64,000 nucleotides of DNA from Steinernema hermaphroditum (lineage: Eukaryota > Nematoda > Chromadorea > Rhabditida > Steinernematidae), in contig CM059624.1 in the NCBI GenBank assembly GCA_030435675.1, positions 15,214,769 to 15,278,768 on the forward strand, in the 5' to 3' direction. Of this stretch, positions 31,771 through 43,700 are shown in pieces. How positions within the stretch are numbered: position 1 is the stretch's first letter; each line of letters begins with the position of its first letter. Position numbers and translations under genes: made by a program. The notes under the pieces are model-generated. The model was not told where the DNA came from. It worked only from the letters and a program-made list of their open reading frames with translations, and did no database searches.

Positions 31771-32270
31771 CAAGGGAACATCCCCAAGTGTCCGACGAGT
31801 TAGGAGCTGAGATGTGGCGCGGCTTGTAGACGGTCTTCTAACTAAGAAAACGCACATAATCTCATCGGCCATAAATCAGTCGGGCTACCATAAAGATGGT
31901 CATGAAGTTGCAAGGTCTCCTGGTGCGATGTCCCTGACTAGTCAGAATATACGGTATTTTTGTCAGTTTTTTGTCATTTTTTGACCCCTTTTCTTGCTAA
32001 AAGAACATGGTTGTTAACTGGTAATGTTAATTTTGGCTCTAAATGCCGAAATCCTTAAAAACCCCGTCCAAAATCGGACAAAAATACCGTATATTCTGAC
32101 TAGTCAGGGACATCGCACCAGGAGACCTTGCAACTTCATGACCATCTTTATGGTAGCCCGACTGATTTATGGCCGATGAGATTATGTGCGTTTTCTTAGT
32201 TAGAAGACCGTCTACAAGCCGCGCCACATCTCAGCTCCTAACTCGTCGGGCACTTGGGGATGTTCCCTTG
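31771..32270. mobile_element. Fold-back repeat, two 192-bp near-perfect arms
   Basis: 31771-31962 and 32079-32270 are inverted copies (CAAGGGAACATCCCCAAGTG outward, ACGGTATTTTTG inward) separated by 116 bp of AT-rich spacer. Only scattered mismatches are seen (for example TGTCCGACG versus TGCCCGACG), so the repeat is young or maintained. No open frame. GAGCCGAGCC repeats flank both sides. Confidence 0.85.
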
Positions 32271-33739
32271 TGAGCCAAGCCCGAGCCGAGCCTGAGCCGA
32301 GCCGGCTCGGACCACCCGCCCAACTGAGCTTAAAGGTGCCTTCACCGATTGCGAAATCAACCCGAGTTGGCATCTCTGCGAATGGCACATTGGAGAAAGG
32401 GTCCTGGAAGAGGTCGTTAGCATAGGGGAGACAATCGCGTCGGGACCCCCAGTAACGTGGACAAACTACTTCGCGCTTACTACGAAAACTATCTTTGGCG
32501 GCGCGGGCTTCAGTGGGGTTTCAGCGGCTCTTCGGCATCTTCGGGCGACGCAGGTGATCGCGCGGTTGTGATGGTTCTCGGCAAAACGATGAAACTAACG
32601 GTACGGCATTCCGAGCCTTCTGGAAGCCGGAGCTACTCCAGCAAAGGAACCCGATTTGGTTGAAATGCGGTACACTTGTGGTGCTCATGGAGTGCATCAC
32701 TTCTGAAAATGTGAGCGGCACTCCAGGCACGTTAAAAAGGGGCTCATCCAGGACGCATCCGTTTTACATCTGCGATTCCCAAGTAATGTAATATATACTT
32801 AAACTAACAGTTTGTCTGGGTTGCACAGTGTTCATGTGTGCTTCCTAAAGAAACGGTCTAGCAGATCCGGATACTTTATTCTTCAATCAGATATTAGGTC
32901 GCTTTAGAATGACCGGTGAGAAAGGGGATGTCACATTGGTGAGAGAGCATAACATGTCCCCCTTTTGCCATGCCCAGTGTGCCCTTTGCCCGCTCATATT
33001 TTGCAGGAGTAAGACACATCAACTTTTTCAGTCAATTCGGTGAAGGCACCTTTAAGATGCGGTCACGATTCCCTTGTAAGATAAGGTTTGAATGTAAGGC
33101 AGATTGGACTTAGGAGATTGGATGGTGCCGCCGATCTGGAAGGCGACGTAATTAGGAATTCCGCATTAAAACGGTGGTGGACATGTTTTATCGCCGGCTT
33201 TTGAGAAATGGTCCGCGCAACGGAATCACTCGCCTGAAACGGCGATAAAACAAGTGCAAAACAGTGAAGTCCGATCCGCAGCACGGCATCTGCAAACGGA
33301 TCCTTGCTGAAACTAATAAATCTGGAAAAGAAGGAGTGAAGCAATATGATTTACTCTGCGGATGGTCCTCTTTATGGCTGCCTTTGTGACTCTTCTCCAT
33401 CGTTTGCGGTCAGTTCGTTCGGAAAGGAAGACGTGTGAATTATTCTGCGTGGTAATTGTTTGAACTAAGGACCTCAAACTGAGTGACTTTTAATAGTCAA
33501 CGAAGCAGAACAAAGAGGAACTAGAAGGAGGGTGGCTTCGTGGTGGAGTGGGCCTCGTATATGAATGTTCGAGCTCTTTCAAAGAAAGTCCTCAATTCTT
33601 TTGCATGTAGAACTCGACTGGGAGCACCTTTAAATGGTCCCTTGTAAGACAAGGTTTGAATCTTCTAATCTATTCTTTTGTATATAGAACGTATGTGCAG
33701 AGAGTCATAGTTCATCACAACTGAGATCGCACCCGATTC
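32271..33739. repeat. Gene-poor; third dispersed-repeat copy and a duplicated motif
   Basis: About 32480-32650 resembles the dispersed repeat at 2990-3215 and 19590-19800 (GGCGGCGCGGGCTTC, CCTTCTGGAAGCCGGAG). The motif CCCTTGTAAGAtAAGGTTTG occurs at about 33073 and 33640, each preceded by AGGCACCTTTAA-like sequence. No gene supported. Confidence 0.4.
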
Positions 33740-35460
33740 TTAGACAGCACTCAATTTCGCCTTTTCCTCGTCCAACTTCTTTTTGTTATCGGCAATTTCT
33801 TTTTCGAGCTGACGAACTTCATTTTCCAGCTGCTTGATTTCGTCTTCATTGTTGTCGATGCGATCGATGGCTTTCTTCAGAACTTGCGATCGTGAAAGCT
33901 GAAAACAGATGTGTTACGCTCATGGAATGAGGACATGTTAAGGAATGCGGCTGTAGGCAGAGATCAGAAAACGTTCTGCCAGGTTCATTTCGCGATGGAC
34001 TTGTTGATCCCGTCTTTATTGATGATTCATGGCCTGTCCTTCGAGACATTTCGCTTTGTTTTTGTGTAAAACGACAGACAACGCACTCGCTGTTGATAGT
34101 GCCGAAATCGAAGAGCTGGCAAACAAGAGGCCTTTATAAATCGGAGCCGGCAGTTGCTGCCACCAGTCATCCAACTCGACGATGTCGGCCCTAAGTGTTC
34201 TCTTCCTTGGAGCTTTCATTTTCGGTAAGAACTAACTCAAAAAGCTTTGTTCAGTAGTGTTTAGGCTCGTGCTATGGAAATCCCACACCGGCCCCGCAGA
34301 AGTTCACTTACAACACTATATGGCAAGGCTGTTTTGCCTCTAAAAGCGCTGCCTATGGCTACGCCAGCCGTGCCGAATGCGAGGAGCGCAGCAACGTTCA
34401 GGACCTCATCTGCTACGGACCGGCGCTCAGCCTAAGGGAGCCGCCGACGCCCACTCCTTTGCCGAACGGTTTGACTCTTCCCGTGATGAAACCGTGGCGA
34501 TGCCATGATACCGCCTGTCCCGACACTCATAACTGTGTCAACGGAGGACTGATTTCGCAATGCTGCAGCAAGGAGTACACTAAGCTGAAGTGGGAAGTGA
34601 TCGAGGCGGAGAAGTGCCCCGATGGATCGAAGGCTGGAGGCGAACGCAAGGGGGACAAGTTCTGGACGCATGTCGGAGTCAGCTGCGATGATCTGGCTTG
34701 TGGAGAAGGCCAGAAGTGCGTCAAGATTAATGACCTCGTTTCGAAGTGTTGTGGCGCCAAGTGAACGAAACATCGTTATTTAAGTGACTGTGGAATAAAT
34801 ATTATCTTATATGTGAACGGTCCTTATCAGATATTCGAAACAGGAACCTAACGTTTTTACTCAAACTTTTAAAAGTAGGCCCGAAAGCACCGAACACGGT
34901 GATCTGTGTCGACAAAAACGTCGACTTTACGTCGATAATGAAATGAGGCCAAATGGACGTACTTCGAAGCTGCCACATCCTCAGCGAACCCGGAGAGGAA
35001 CCAAACCCAACACAAACCGATTACAAACGGAATGCCCGTCCCAGATAAAATTTGGAAACGGACGGGGTCGAACCGACTGGCTTACAAATTAGACGCATTC
35101 GCAATGAGCCACACAGACACTTTGAGTGTAATCGGTACACTGCGACTATGTCTCTGGGCATGCTTGGCCTTGCGTTTCTTTTCTGTGTTTGCGTCATTTT
35201 TAGCTTACTTTGTCAGCAAAAATTCTAGTGTTTAATAATACATGTGGCTCGGGAAACTATACCGTGCTTACCCTATCACTGTTGGGCTCGTTGACGACAT
35301 CCTTGATAGACGAATACATGTCCTTGATGTTGTCCCTTCGACGCCTCTCCAACGCGTTGTGCTGGGCACGAGCGTGCCGCTTCACGTCGTTGTCGCCCAC
35401 CGGCGAACTGCACTCATCCTGCTGAAAAGAGACAAATTGGTTCGCCTGTCTAGACGACAT
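33740..35460 (-). CDS. mxl-1: MAX-like bHLH-leucine zipper transcription factor
   Basis: Exons 35460-35272 and 33898-33740 give 115 aa. Exon 1 ends in the basic region and helix 1: KRHARAQHNALERRRRDNIK, with the His, Glu and Arg that contact E-boxes. Exon 2 supplies helix 2 (SRSQVLKKAIDRI) and a heptad zipper (EIKQLENEVRQLEKEIADNK). Order, size and sequence match worm MXL-1, which pairs with MDL-1 in the nucleus. The 1.37-kb intron encloses a separate plus-strand gene at 34182-34764. The start codon lies 53 bp from the oppositely oriented lysine-rich gene. Confidence 0.9.
34182..34764 (+). CDS. Secreted cysteine-rich protein nested in the mxl-1 intron
   Basis: Exons 34182-34224 and 34265-34764, 180 aa. 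Signal peptide MSALSVLFLGAFIFGSCYG. A Kunitz-like stretch follows (FTYNTIWQGCFA...YASRAECEERSNVQDLICYG) that has only part of the usual six cysteines. Then come two related modules, each with a C...C...C.....CC pattern (CHDTACPDTHNCVNGG...CC and CDDLACGEGQKCVKINDLVSKCC). Likely extracellular, perhaps a protease-inhibitor-like protein; function not established. AATAAA near 34795. Confidence 0.75.
34765..35271. other. Rest of the mxl-1 intron
   Basis: Non-coding remainder of the intron between the nested gene and mxl-1 exon 1; short frames in both directions are not supported. Confidence 0.4.
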
Positions 35461-35513
35461 GTTGCATAGGCGCCCACCGGACGTCCATGTTCATTTAAAC
35501 TGATTCAGTCACG
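35461..35513. promoter_or_regulatory. Shared 53-bp head-to-head promoter region
   Basis: The mxl-1 start codon (minus strand, 35460) and the start codon of the lysine-rich gene (plus strand, 35514) are separated by 53 bp with no room for independent promoters unless untranslated leaders overlap or are trans-spliced. Confidence 0.6.
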
Positions 35514-38500
35514 ATGGGTGGCAGCAAAGATGCGAAGCAGAAGCGACAGAAGCCGGATAAAGACATCGTGCTCGTTGAGGACAACTTTGATGTGAAGAAG
35601 GAGGAAAAGAAGGAGAAGAAGAAGAAGAAAGGTGGAGGTGGCCTGAGTGCATTCTTCGGATTCGGTAGAAAGGACAAAAAGAAGGACAAGGAGAAGAAAG
35701 CGAAAAACGACAAGAAGGACAAGAAAGAGAAGAAGGATAAGAAGGAGAAAAAAGAGAAGAAGGAGAAGATGTTTAAGGTGCCAGAGAAATCGACGCAACC
35801 TTCGAAAGAAGATGGATCGTCGAAGACGAAGGTGAAGAAGCATAAGAAGCACAAGAAGACGTCTGGCGACGCGGCCGCTAAGCAGAAGAAGTCGAAGTCC
35901 AAATCGGCCCCAGAAAAGAAGGGCGATACGCCTGTTCAGAAGTCTGCGGAAACGACGAAACCTGCGGAAGCGCCCGCGCCGAAGAAGCCGTCACCAGGAA
36001 ATACTGGCTCCCAAGAACCGCACTCGTCTGGATCGCGGAAGGGCCAAAGCAAGTCCAATGAACCCGCTACTAGTCCGGGCCAGCTTGTGAAGGTATGTAC
36101 TTGCACTTATATATTCCACTATAGATCGATTTCAGCCCGAGGAGAAGCCGAAAGCTCCCGTACTACCAGAAGCCTCGCTTGAGTCGTTGTTGAGTGAGAA
36201 CGAATTGAAAAAGCACACTTCTGAATCTGAAAAGAACTCGAAAAAATCGGGAAGCGCGAAGGCTGTTGTCGAAAATTTGAAGAAAAGCAGGAGCGCTGAA
36301 GTTCTGAAGGTTGAAAAACTTCCTTTTTGAATGTATCTCATTTTTTATGCTTTCAGAAAATGTCGGAAGAGGGAAAGAAGGGAAAAGGGAAAAAGTCGGC
36401 GTCTCGTGCTTCAAGTGCCGCCACAATCGGAACTGCGCGTCCACCTTCGAAGCGGGACAAGAAGGCAGCGAAACCATCCAAAAAGGATAAATCGCAGGAG
36501 CGGATCGATAAAACCCTTACAAAACCATCCGGTTCGCAAGAACCGCAAATGTCCGGATCGCAAAAGAAGTCGAAAGAACCCACTCCTAGTCCGGCGCAGC
36601 CTGTGCTACCGAAAGCATCGATGGAGTCGTTGCTGAGCTTGGAGAAACACGTTTCGGGATCAGAAAAGAACGCGAAAAAGTCGGAAAGCGGGAGCGCGAA
36701 GGCCGCTGTTGATGGTTTGAAGAAAAGTAGGAACGCTGACTTTCCGAAGGTTGGAAAATTTCATTTTGCATTTATCTCAATTGTGCTTTCAGAAAATATC
36801 AGAAGAAGAAAAGAAGGGAAAAAGGTCCGGGACCCAAGATAAAAAGGGTGAAACGCCTATCCAGAAGTCCGCAGAAACGACGAAACTTCGGGAAGCGCCC
36901 GCGCCAAAGAAGCCTTCGCCGAAAAAGACTTTGTCCCAAGAACCGCAGACGTCCGGATCACAGAAGGAGCCGAACAAGTCCAATGAACCCGCTTCTAGTT
37001 CGGACCAGCCTGTGAAGGTATGTACTTGAGCTTGTATACTCTCCTACAGATCGAATTTAGCTCGAGGAGAAGGCTAGAGCTCCCGTACTACCGCAAGCAT
37101 CGATTGAGTCGTTGCTGAGCTTGGAGAAACACGTTTCGGGACCAGAAACGAACTCGAAGAAGTCCGGAAGCGCGAGCGCGAAGGCCGCTGTTGGTGGTTT
37201 GAAGAAAAGCACGAGCGCTGAAGTTCTGAAGGTTGAAAAACTTCCTTTTTGCATTTATCTCATTTGTGCTTTCAGAAAGTATCAGAAGAAGGAAAGAAGG
37301 GAAAAAGGAAGAGGTCGGCTTCTCGCGCTTCAAGTGCCACCACAGTTGGAACTGCGCATCCACCTACGAATCGGGACAAACCTGAGAAGACAGTGAAACC
37401 ATCCAAAAAGGATAAATCGCAGGAGCGGATCGATAAAACCTCTACAAAACCATCCGGTTCGCAAGAACCGCAAATGTCCGGATCGCAAAAGAAGTCGAAT
37501 GAACCTACTCCTAGTCCGTCCCAGCCTGCGTTACCGCAAGCATCGATGGAGTGGTTGCTGAGCTTGGAGAAACACGTTTCGGGATCAGAAAAGAACGCGA
37601 AAAAGTCGGAAAGCGCGAGCGCGAAAGCCGCTGTTGATGGTTTGAACAAAAGCGCTGAAGTTTTGAAGGTTGAAAATCTTCTTTTTTGAATTTATCTCAA
37701 TTGTGCTTTCAGAAAATGTCGGAAGAAGGAAAGAACGGAAGAAGGTCCGGAACCCAAGATAAAAAGGATGATACTGCTGGCCAGAAGTCCGCGGAAACGA
37801 CGAAATCTGGGGAAGCGCCCGCGCCGAAGAAGCCGTCGCCGGAAAAGACTGGTTCCCAAGAACCGCATTCGTCCGGATCACGAAAGGGCCAATCCAATGA
37901 ACCCGCTGCTAGTCCGGACCAGCTTGTGAAGGTATGTACTTATGCTTATATATTCCACTAAAGATCGAGTTTAGCCCGAGGAGAAGACCAAAACTGCCGT
38001 ACTACCAAAAGCCTCGTTTGAATACGTGTCAGGCGAAAAAGGAGAAAATCAGCAAGCTGTACTATGTGTCGATACTACGCGTCATCGAGCCAAATGCGAC
38101 AAGCATTCAAAGACGCCCAAGAAGTTAACGAAACGATCTAGAAAGGTCCGATCGCACGAGCAGCTTGCCGGCATGGCGCAGAAGGCTGCGAAGCGGAAGC
38201 CACAGTCCGCTGAAGTTTTAGAGCAGGTGGGATAAGAGAATATCAGAACATTTGCTGTAAAACCGGGTTTTTAGCTCAAGAAAAAGAAAAAGTCAGGAAC
38301 CGCGAGTGGACTAGAAATGAAGAAAAAGAAGAAGAGGACAGAAGTGCCAGTAAGTTTAGTCCGGAACTCTAGTTGATTAATCTCGAAATATATAGAAGAA
38401 ATCGTCGAAAAAAGTATCGATCAAGCTGGATGCGACGCCTCAATCGAGTCTACAAGGCTCTCGAAAGCGCAGAGTATCGGCCAAGGCGATGCCCCCCTCG

Positions 38501-40343
38501 CCCATTCATACGCCAAACCGCTCTCCACAGAACGTTATCCCGGTAAGCGCGTCAGTTATGCTCCAAGTGTCGTGCAAAAATACATTTCAGCTGATATCTC
38601 CGACGAGAAATTCTCTGAAGAACGTAGCTGAGGCGTTAAATGCTGGACAAGAAGCTAAGCACGCCACTGCGCTCCCTGTCAATAAGACTGCGACATCGCC
38701 AGAAATCGAAACCGAAACCCAAGATAAAAAGGCCGTCCAGAAGTCCGCGGAAACGACGAAATCTGGGGAAGCGTCCGCGCCGAAGAAGCCGTCGCCGGAA
38801 AAGACTGGTTCCCAAGAACCGCATTCGTCCGGATCACGGAAGGGCCAATCCAATGAACCCGCTGCTAGTCCGGACCAGCTTGTGAAGGTGTGCACTTGTG
38901 CTTATATACTTCTCTAGAGATCGAGTTTAGCCCGAGGAGAAGGACCAGCAGAAGCCCAAAACTGTCGTAGTACCAAAAGCCTCGTTTGAGTACGCGTCAG
39001 GTGAGAAAGGAGAAAATCATATCGACACTGCGCGTCGACGAACCAAACGGCACAGGCGTTCAAAGGCGTCCAAGAAGTCATCGAAACGATCCAGAAAGGT
39101 CCGATCGCACGAGCAGCTTGGCGACATGGCGCGGAAGGCTTCGAAGCGGAAGCTACAGTCCGCTGAAGTTGTAGAGCAGGTGAGAAACAGTCATAGCATT
39201 TCTTGTAATACCATCTTTTTAGCCAAAGAAAAAGAAAAAGTCAGGAACCGCGAGTGGACTAGAGAAGAAGAAAAAGAGTGCAGAAGCGCTAACAGTAAGC
39301 TTCTTTGGAACTCTAGTGGATTAACCTTGAAATATTTAGAAGAAATCATCGAAGAAAAGATCGATCAAGGTGGATGTGACGCCTCGATCGAGTCCACAAG
39401 GCTCCCCAAAGCGCAGGGTATCGGCCAAGGCGATGCCCCCCTCGCCCATTCATAGGCCAAACCGCTCCCCTCAGAACGTTATCCCGGTAAGCGCGTCAGT
39501 TATGCTCCAAGTCGTGCAAAAATACATTTCAGCTGATATCTCCGAAGAGAAATTCGTTGAAGAACGTAACTGAAGCGTTACAGGCTGGACCAGAAACTGA
39601 GCACGCCGATGCGCTCCCTGTAGATAAGACTCTGACGTCGCCAGGACATGAACGGGACCGGAAATTGCACGACGGCTCAGAGAAGGTCAGACAGATAGCT
39701 GAAGTCATTAGATTGCATGCAAGATTTAGAAAAGGTCACCCAAATCAAGAGAAAACAACGTCGACGCCACGCCTCCGTCGAGCCCGTCTACAAAAGTACC
39801 GTTGACTACTAGCGATGGCACCATCCCAACGACGATACCGACATCGAAATCGAGGGAACCAATGGGAACGACTCAAGTATCCGCACAACGCGAGTGTAAG
39901 AGTGTGTTGGCGCTCAATATGGACGAGATTTTGCGGATTGGGAAGGTGTTGGAGCGACTGGGAATAGACAATGACCGGAAGGCGAGCGAAATCTCACTAA
40001 ACGAACGAGTAACTGTTACATTTAGGACGCGTTCAAATGGCTCGAGGTTAATCGGGACCGACTCGACGATGACCACACTAAAACGGCGCATAAACTTCTG
40101 ACAGCCGTTGGCGATCTGCCGATGAGCAAGGATCTCGTGAATCAGACGTTGAAATTCATGGTGACGCGCAAAATTGTGAGCAAGGACGAATACAGAAGGC
40201 ACTTCAAGAAGTTGGTAGTCGACAAGAAGAACACGCTAACCGTCGTGCAGCTCGCGCATCTCCTGACGGTGTACGTCGACGCGTACAGACCCAACGACGA
40301 GCGGAACGTGATTCGTGCATGGGATTGGGGGAGTAAAGAATAA
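35514..40343 (+). CDS. Lysine-rich modular protein with serially duplicated symmetric exons
   Basis: Seventeen exons, every intron phase 0 and 43-48 nt except the last (80 nt): 35514-36092, 36136-36309, 36357-36749, 36793-37017, 37061-37231, 37276-37668, 37713-37931, 37975-38226, 38275-38349, 38396-38542, 38591-38887, 38931-39179, 39223-39294, 39340-39486, 39533-39685, 39730-39945, 40026-40343; 1359 aa. Exon types recur: QKSAETTK...SGSRKGQ, PEEK...LPKASFEY, SEEGKKGK...SASRAS, KKKKKSGTASGLE. Exons 3 and 6 are both 393 nt and near-identical; exons 8-11 and 12-15 are a tandem block. The body is highly charged and disordered. The last exon is a compact helical region (DAFKWLEVNRDRLDDDH to VIRAWDWGSKE). 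Nuclear or nucleolar location is a guess from the basic runs. The family is not recognised. Confidence 0.75.
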
Positions 40344-40794
40344 ATGTCGAAAAATTGAAGGGGCTGGAGTTGTCAGGGAAACTCCGGAACGAGGTCGCCA
40401 GAGCCAGGATAGAGACGGAAATGACAGGAAGAAGCAAGCTGAGCGCTCACGGGGTCGTAGAGGAAGACCACCGTTTCGTGCCAACAGTTCAGCTTAAATC
40501 ACATGTTCCACTTACATCGTAATCACTGAAGTCGTGTTCGCTCATAGCGATTCGTCAACAAAGCGGCCTGGTGGAAAGAGCAAGCCAGGCTTATGGGTAT
40601 GACGAGAATCATGTGATGGACGGTTCAGATTTCTGGGTCCCGCCACGATCGCCCTTACCAAACGGTGGAAGCTGTGGCTCGGCCGTCTTGCAGAAAGCTC
40701 CGCTTCTTTTTGCTCCACCCGTCTTTCGCTGCTTCTTCTTGATTTCAACTTTGATTTCACTGTTGCCGTATTTCAGGTAAATTCCGCTTCAAAC
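40344..40794. other. Intergenic spacer before bms1; possible short minus-strand exons
   Basis: AATAAA overlaps the stop of the upstream gene. On the minus strand 40770-40660 reads IKVEIKKKQRKTGGAKRSGA before a donor, and 40590-40546 could follow in frame, but no start codon is available, so I do not call a gene. Confidence 0.35.
40769..40776 (+). promoter_or_regulatory. Candidate trans-splice acceptor before bms1
   Basis: TATTTCAG lies 18 nt before the bms1 start codon with no cis exon to join, as expected for a spliced-leader site of a downstream operon gene. Confidence 0.5.
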
Positions 40795-43700
40795 ATGGCT
40801 CCTACAATGGGGGAACAGGAGCACAAGAAATTCAAAGGTTTGCAAAGAAGCTTCGTTAAGTTGTTCTATCGCGCTGTTTTCAGAAAGTACCCGTGGCGGA
40901 AAGATCAAGAAGAAAAAGCTTCTTGACAAGAGGCACGGCGTGAAGCCTGAGCCGGAGCCGTCGACGAATAACAAGAAGGGACGGACGTTCAAGTCGTCAG
41001 TGCGTGCTCGAGCTGCTATCAAAAGGTAAAACTGGTGATTAGCCATCTTGTCTCATTCCTGCAGACTACCAGACAATTAAACGCTCTGTCTTCCATGTCA
41101 TCTGTTGTCTATCAGACAAGTGAGCGTTCTTTTTGCATGAAAATTCAGTCAAATTGTCTCATTTGGAATATTCAGCAGGTTCAGTCTTGTGTGCAACTGC
41201 TCACTTGTCTCGTTTTTTGCTGTCTTTGTCTACCAGACAACTACATATCCTGCATGCTCAGACAAAATGTCTCGTTTCCATTGTCTGTCTGACATGCTCT
41301 ATCCTGAATTCGACCGTCCACCATGTAATTATTACGCCCAAATAACCCGTGCAATATTCTAGATCAGCCGATTTATCCGAAAAGCGGAAGCACATCCCTA
41401 TCGTCGATCGAACTCCCGTCGAGCCACCCCCAGTGCTCGTGGCCATCGTTGGCCCTTCGAAAGTGGGCAAAAGCACACTTCTGCGCTGCATTGTCAAACA
41501 CTATGTACATCAAAATCTCACTCAAATCAATGGTAGCACAGCCTGCGTTTGGCCCCAAACTGACAAGCCTTGGTTTCAGGGCCTATCACCATTGTTACCG
41601 GCAAGAGTCGCCGTGTCACCTTCGTCGAGGTCAAGAACGATATTAACGACATGATCGACATTGCCAAAGTTGCCGACTTGGTGTTGTTGATGGTCGACGC
41701 GTCGTATGGCTTCGAAATGGAACATTTTGAGTTCATCAATATCTGTCAAGCCCACGGAATGCCTCGTATTATGGGAGTGCTGAGCCATCTCGACCTAATC
41801 AAAAAGAAGGAAAAGCTCAAGACGGTCAAGAAAGACCTCAAGCACCGGTTTTGGACTGAAGTCTATCAAGGCGCCAAGCTGTTCTACCTCTCGGGTATCG
41901 TCAACGAAACGTATCTCCGAAATGAGGTCAAGAACTTGGCTCGCTTCATTTCGGTAATGAAATTCCGACCAATCCTTTGGAGAGCAGCGCACCCTTACGT
42001 CTACTGTGATCGTTACGAGGATCTAACGAACCCTGAGGTTCTGCGAGAGAATCCAAGGGCCAATCGCACGATTTCGCTCTATGGCTGGGTTCGTGGAAGT
42101 TACCTAAAGCACGGAAGCGCCGTGCACATTCCTGGAATTGGAGATTGCCGTATCAAGGAGGTGATTTTTCAGTCACCCGGTTCGGATGTTAATTACTCAT
42201 GTTGCAGGTCAGTGCCTTACCGGATCCTTGCCCACTACCTACGAAACAGAAGAAGACGCGCTCGCTGAACGAGAAAGAACGCGTGATTTACGCACCCATG
42301 TCAGGCTTGGGAGGAATCGTGTACGATAAAGACGCCGTCTACATTGACACCGGAGGAGCTCAGTCCTTCAAAGGAAAGGTAGCTCCCTGAAATCATCAAT
42401 CTTATCCTGAACATTTTTCTGTTCCAGAAAAGGCGTAATGAGTTGGTGGAAGCTTTGGAAGGCTTAAAAGAGGGTATCGATGACAAAATCGAAAAGAATG
42501 CCGTGAAACTTCTGTCCGCATCGGCACCGCTCACCGAGTTCAACGAGGAAGATGAGGATGAGCAGATGGAAGATGAAGATGTCGACGATGAAGATATGGA
42601 CGACGAGGAAATGGAGGATGAGCAGAGCGAACTCGATGAGGAGGAAGAAGAGGAAATCATTCATGGCCATCGAATCCAGAGATTGGGACAGACCACTGAC
42701 TGGTCAGGACTAGTAGAGAAGGCCACTGATCTGTTCAATCCCATCCAGAGGAAGATCGTCAACTGGACAAGAATTGTTTATGACGATGAAGGTGGGCATT
42801 AATTTACGACATAATAATGACATTGTTGTGTTTAGGCTTCCAGAGTGGTAACGCCGACGAAAGCGATAACGACAACGAAGATATTACCCTCGGCGGGGGT
42901 CTCTTCAAAGTCAAAGACCGCTCAGTTGAAGTGAAATCACTGGATCATCAAGAAGACGGGCTTGACTACCTAAGTTTCCCGTCGACGAGTTTCTCCGTTG
43001 AACTCGATTGGACTAATGATGAAGTTCGTGCATCGATCAAAGACTTGTTCGTCACCGGCAAATGGGATGAAGATGACGACGCCGCGAAAGAGATTCGCGA
43101 TGAGCTCGGCGAAGACGATGATTTTGACGGTGACGACGACGACGATGAGCTCGATTTAGATCTTGACGATGAAGCTGATGAAGACGACGAAGAGGAGCCC
43201 GGTGAAGATGACGGCGATGGAGAAGATGGCGCCAAACCGAAAAAGTCTCAACTGGAAATCGAAGAGGAGGCGGCAAATAAGCGGCGGAAGGTGATCAAGG
43301 AGAAGCTTAAAGAGCAGTTCAATGCCGAATACGACGAGACTAACACCGCTTACAATAACCTGAAGGAAGAACTCGAGCAACAGTCAAAATTAAACAAGTC
43401 AGTGTTCGAGAACCTCGACGAGGAGCAGCGCCAACAACTGGAAGGTTTCCGGCCAGGTCTCTACGTGCGCGTCGAGTTCGAGAACATTCCCATGGAGCTC
43501 ATCGAGAACTTCGACCCTGCTTCTCCCTACATTATCGGAGGTCTGCTAGCCGGAGAGCAGAAGGTCGGCTGCGTGCAAACCCGTGTGAAACGCCACCGTT
43601 GGTACGACCGGATACTCAAGTCGAACGACCCTCTCATCGTGTCCTGTGGATGGCGCCGCTTCCAGAGCATGTTCATCTACTCCATTCAAGATCACAATAT

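Noticed and set aside
35495..35902. Phe-rich minus-strand frame
   Set aside because: Antisense shadow of the lysine-rich first exon (AAG read backwards gives CTT).
40542..40780. Minus-strand gene sharing a promoter with bms1
   Set aside because: Coding-like exons without any usable start codon.
42301..43235. Ser-rich minus-strand frames
   Set aside because: Antisense shadows of the acidic runs of bms1.
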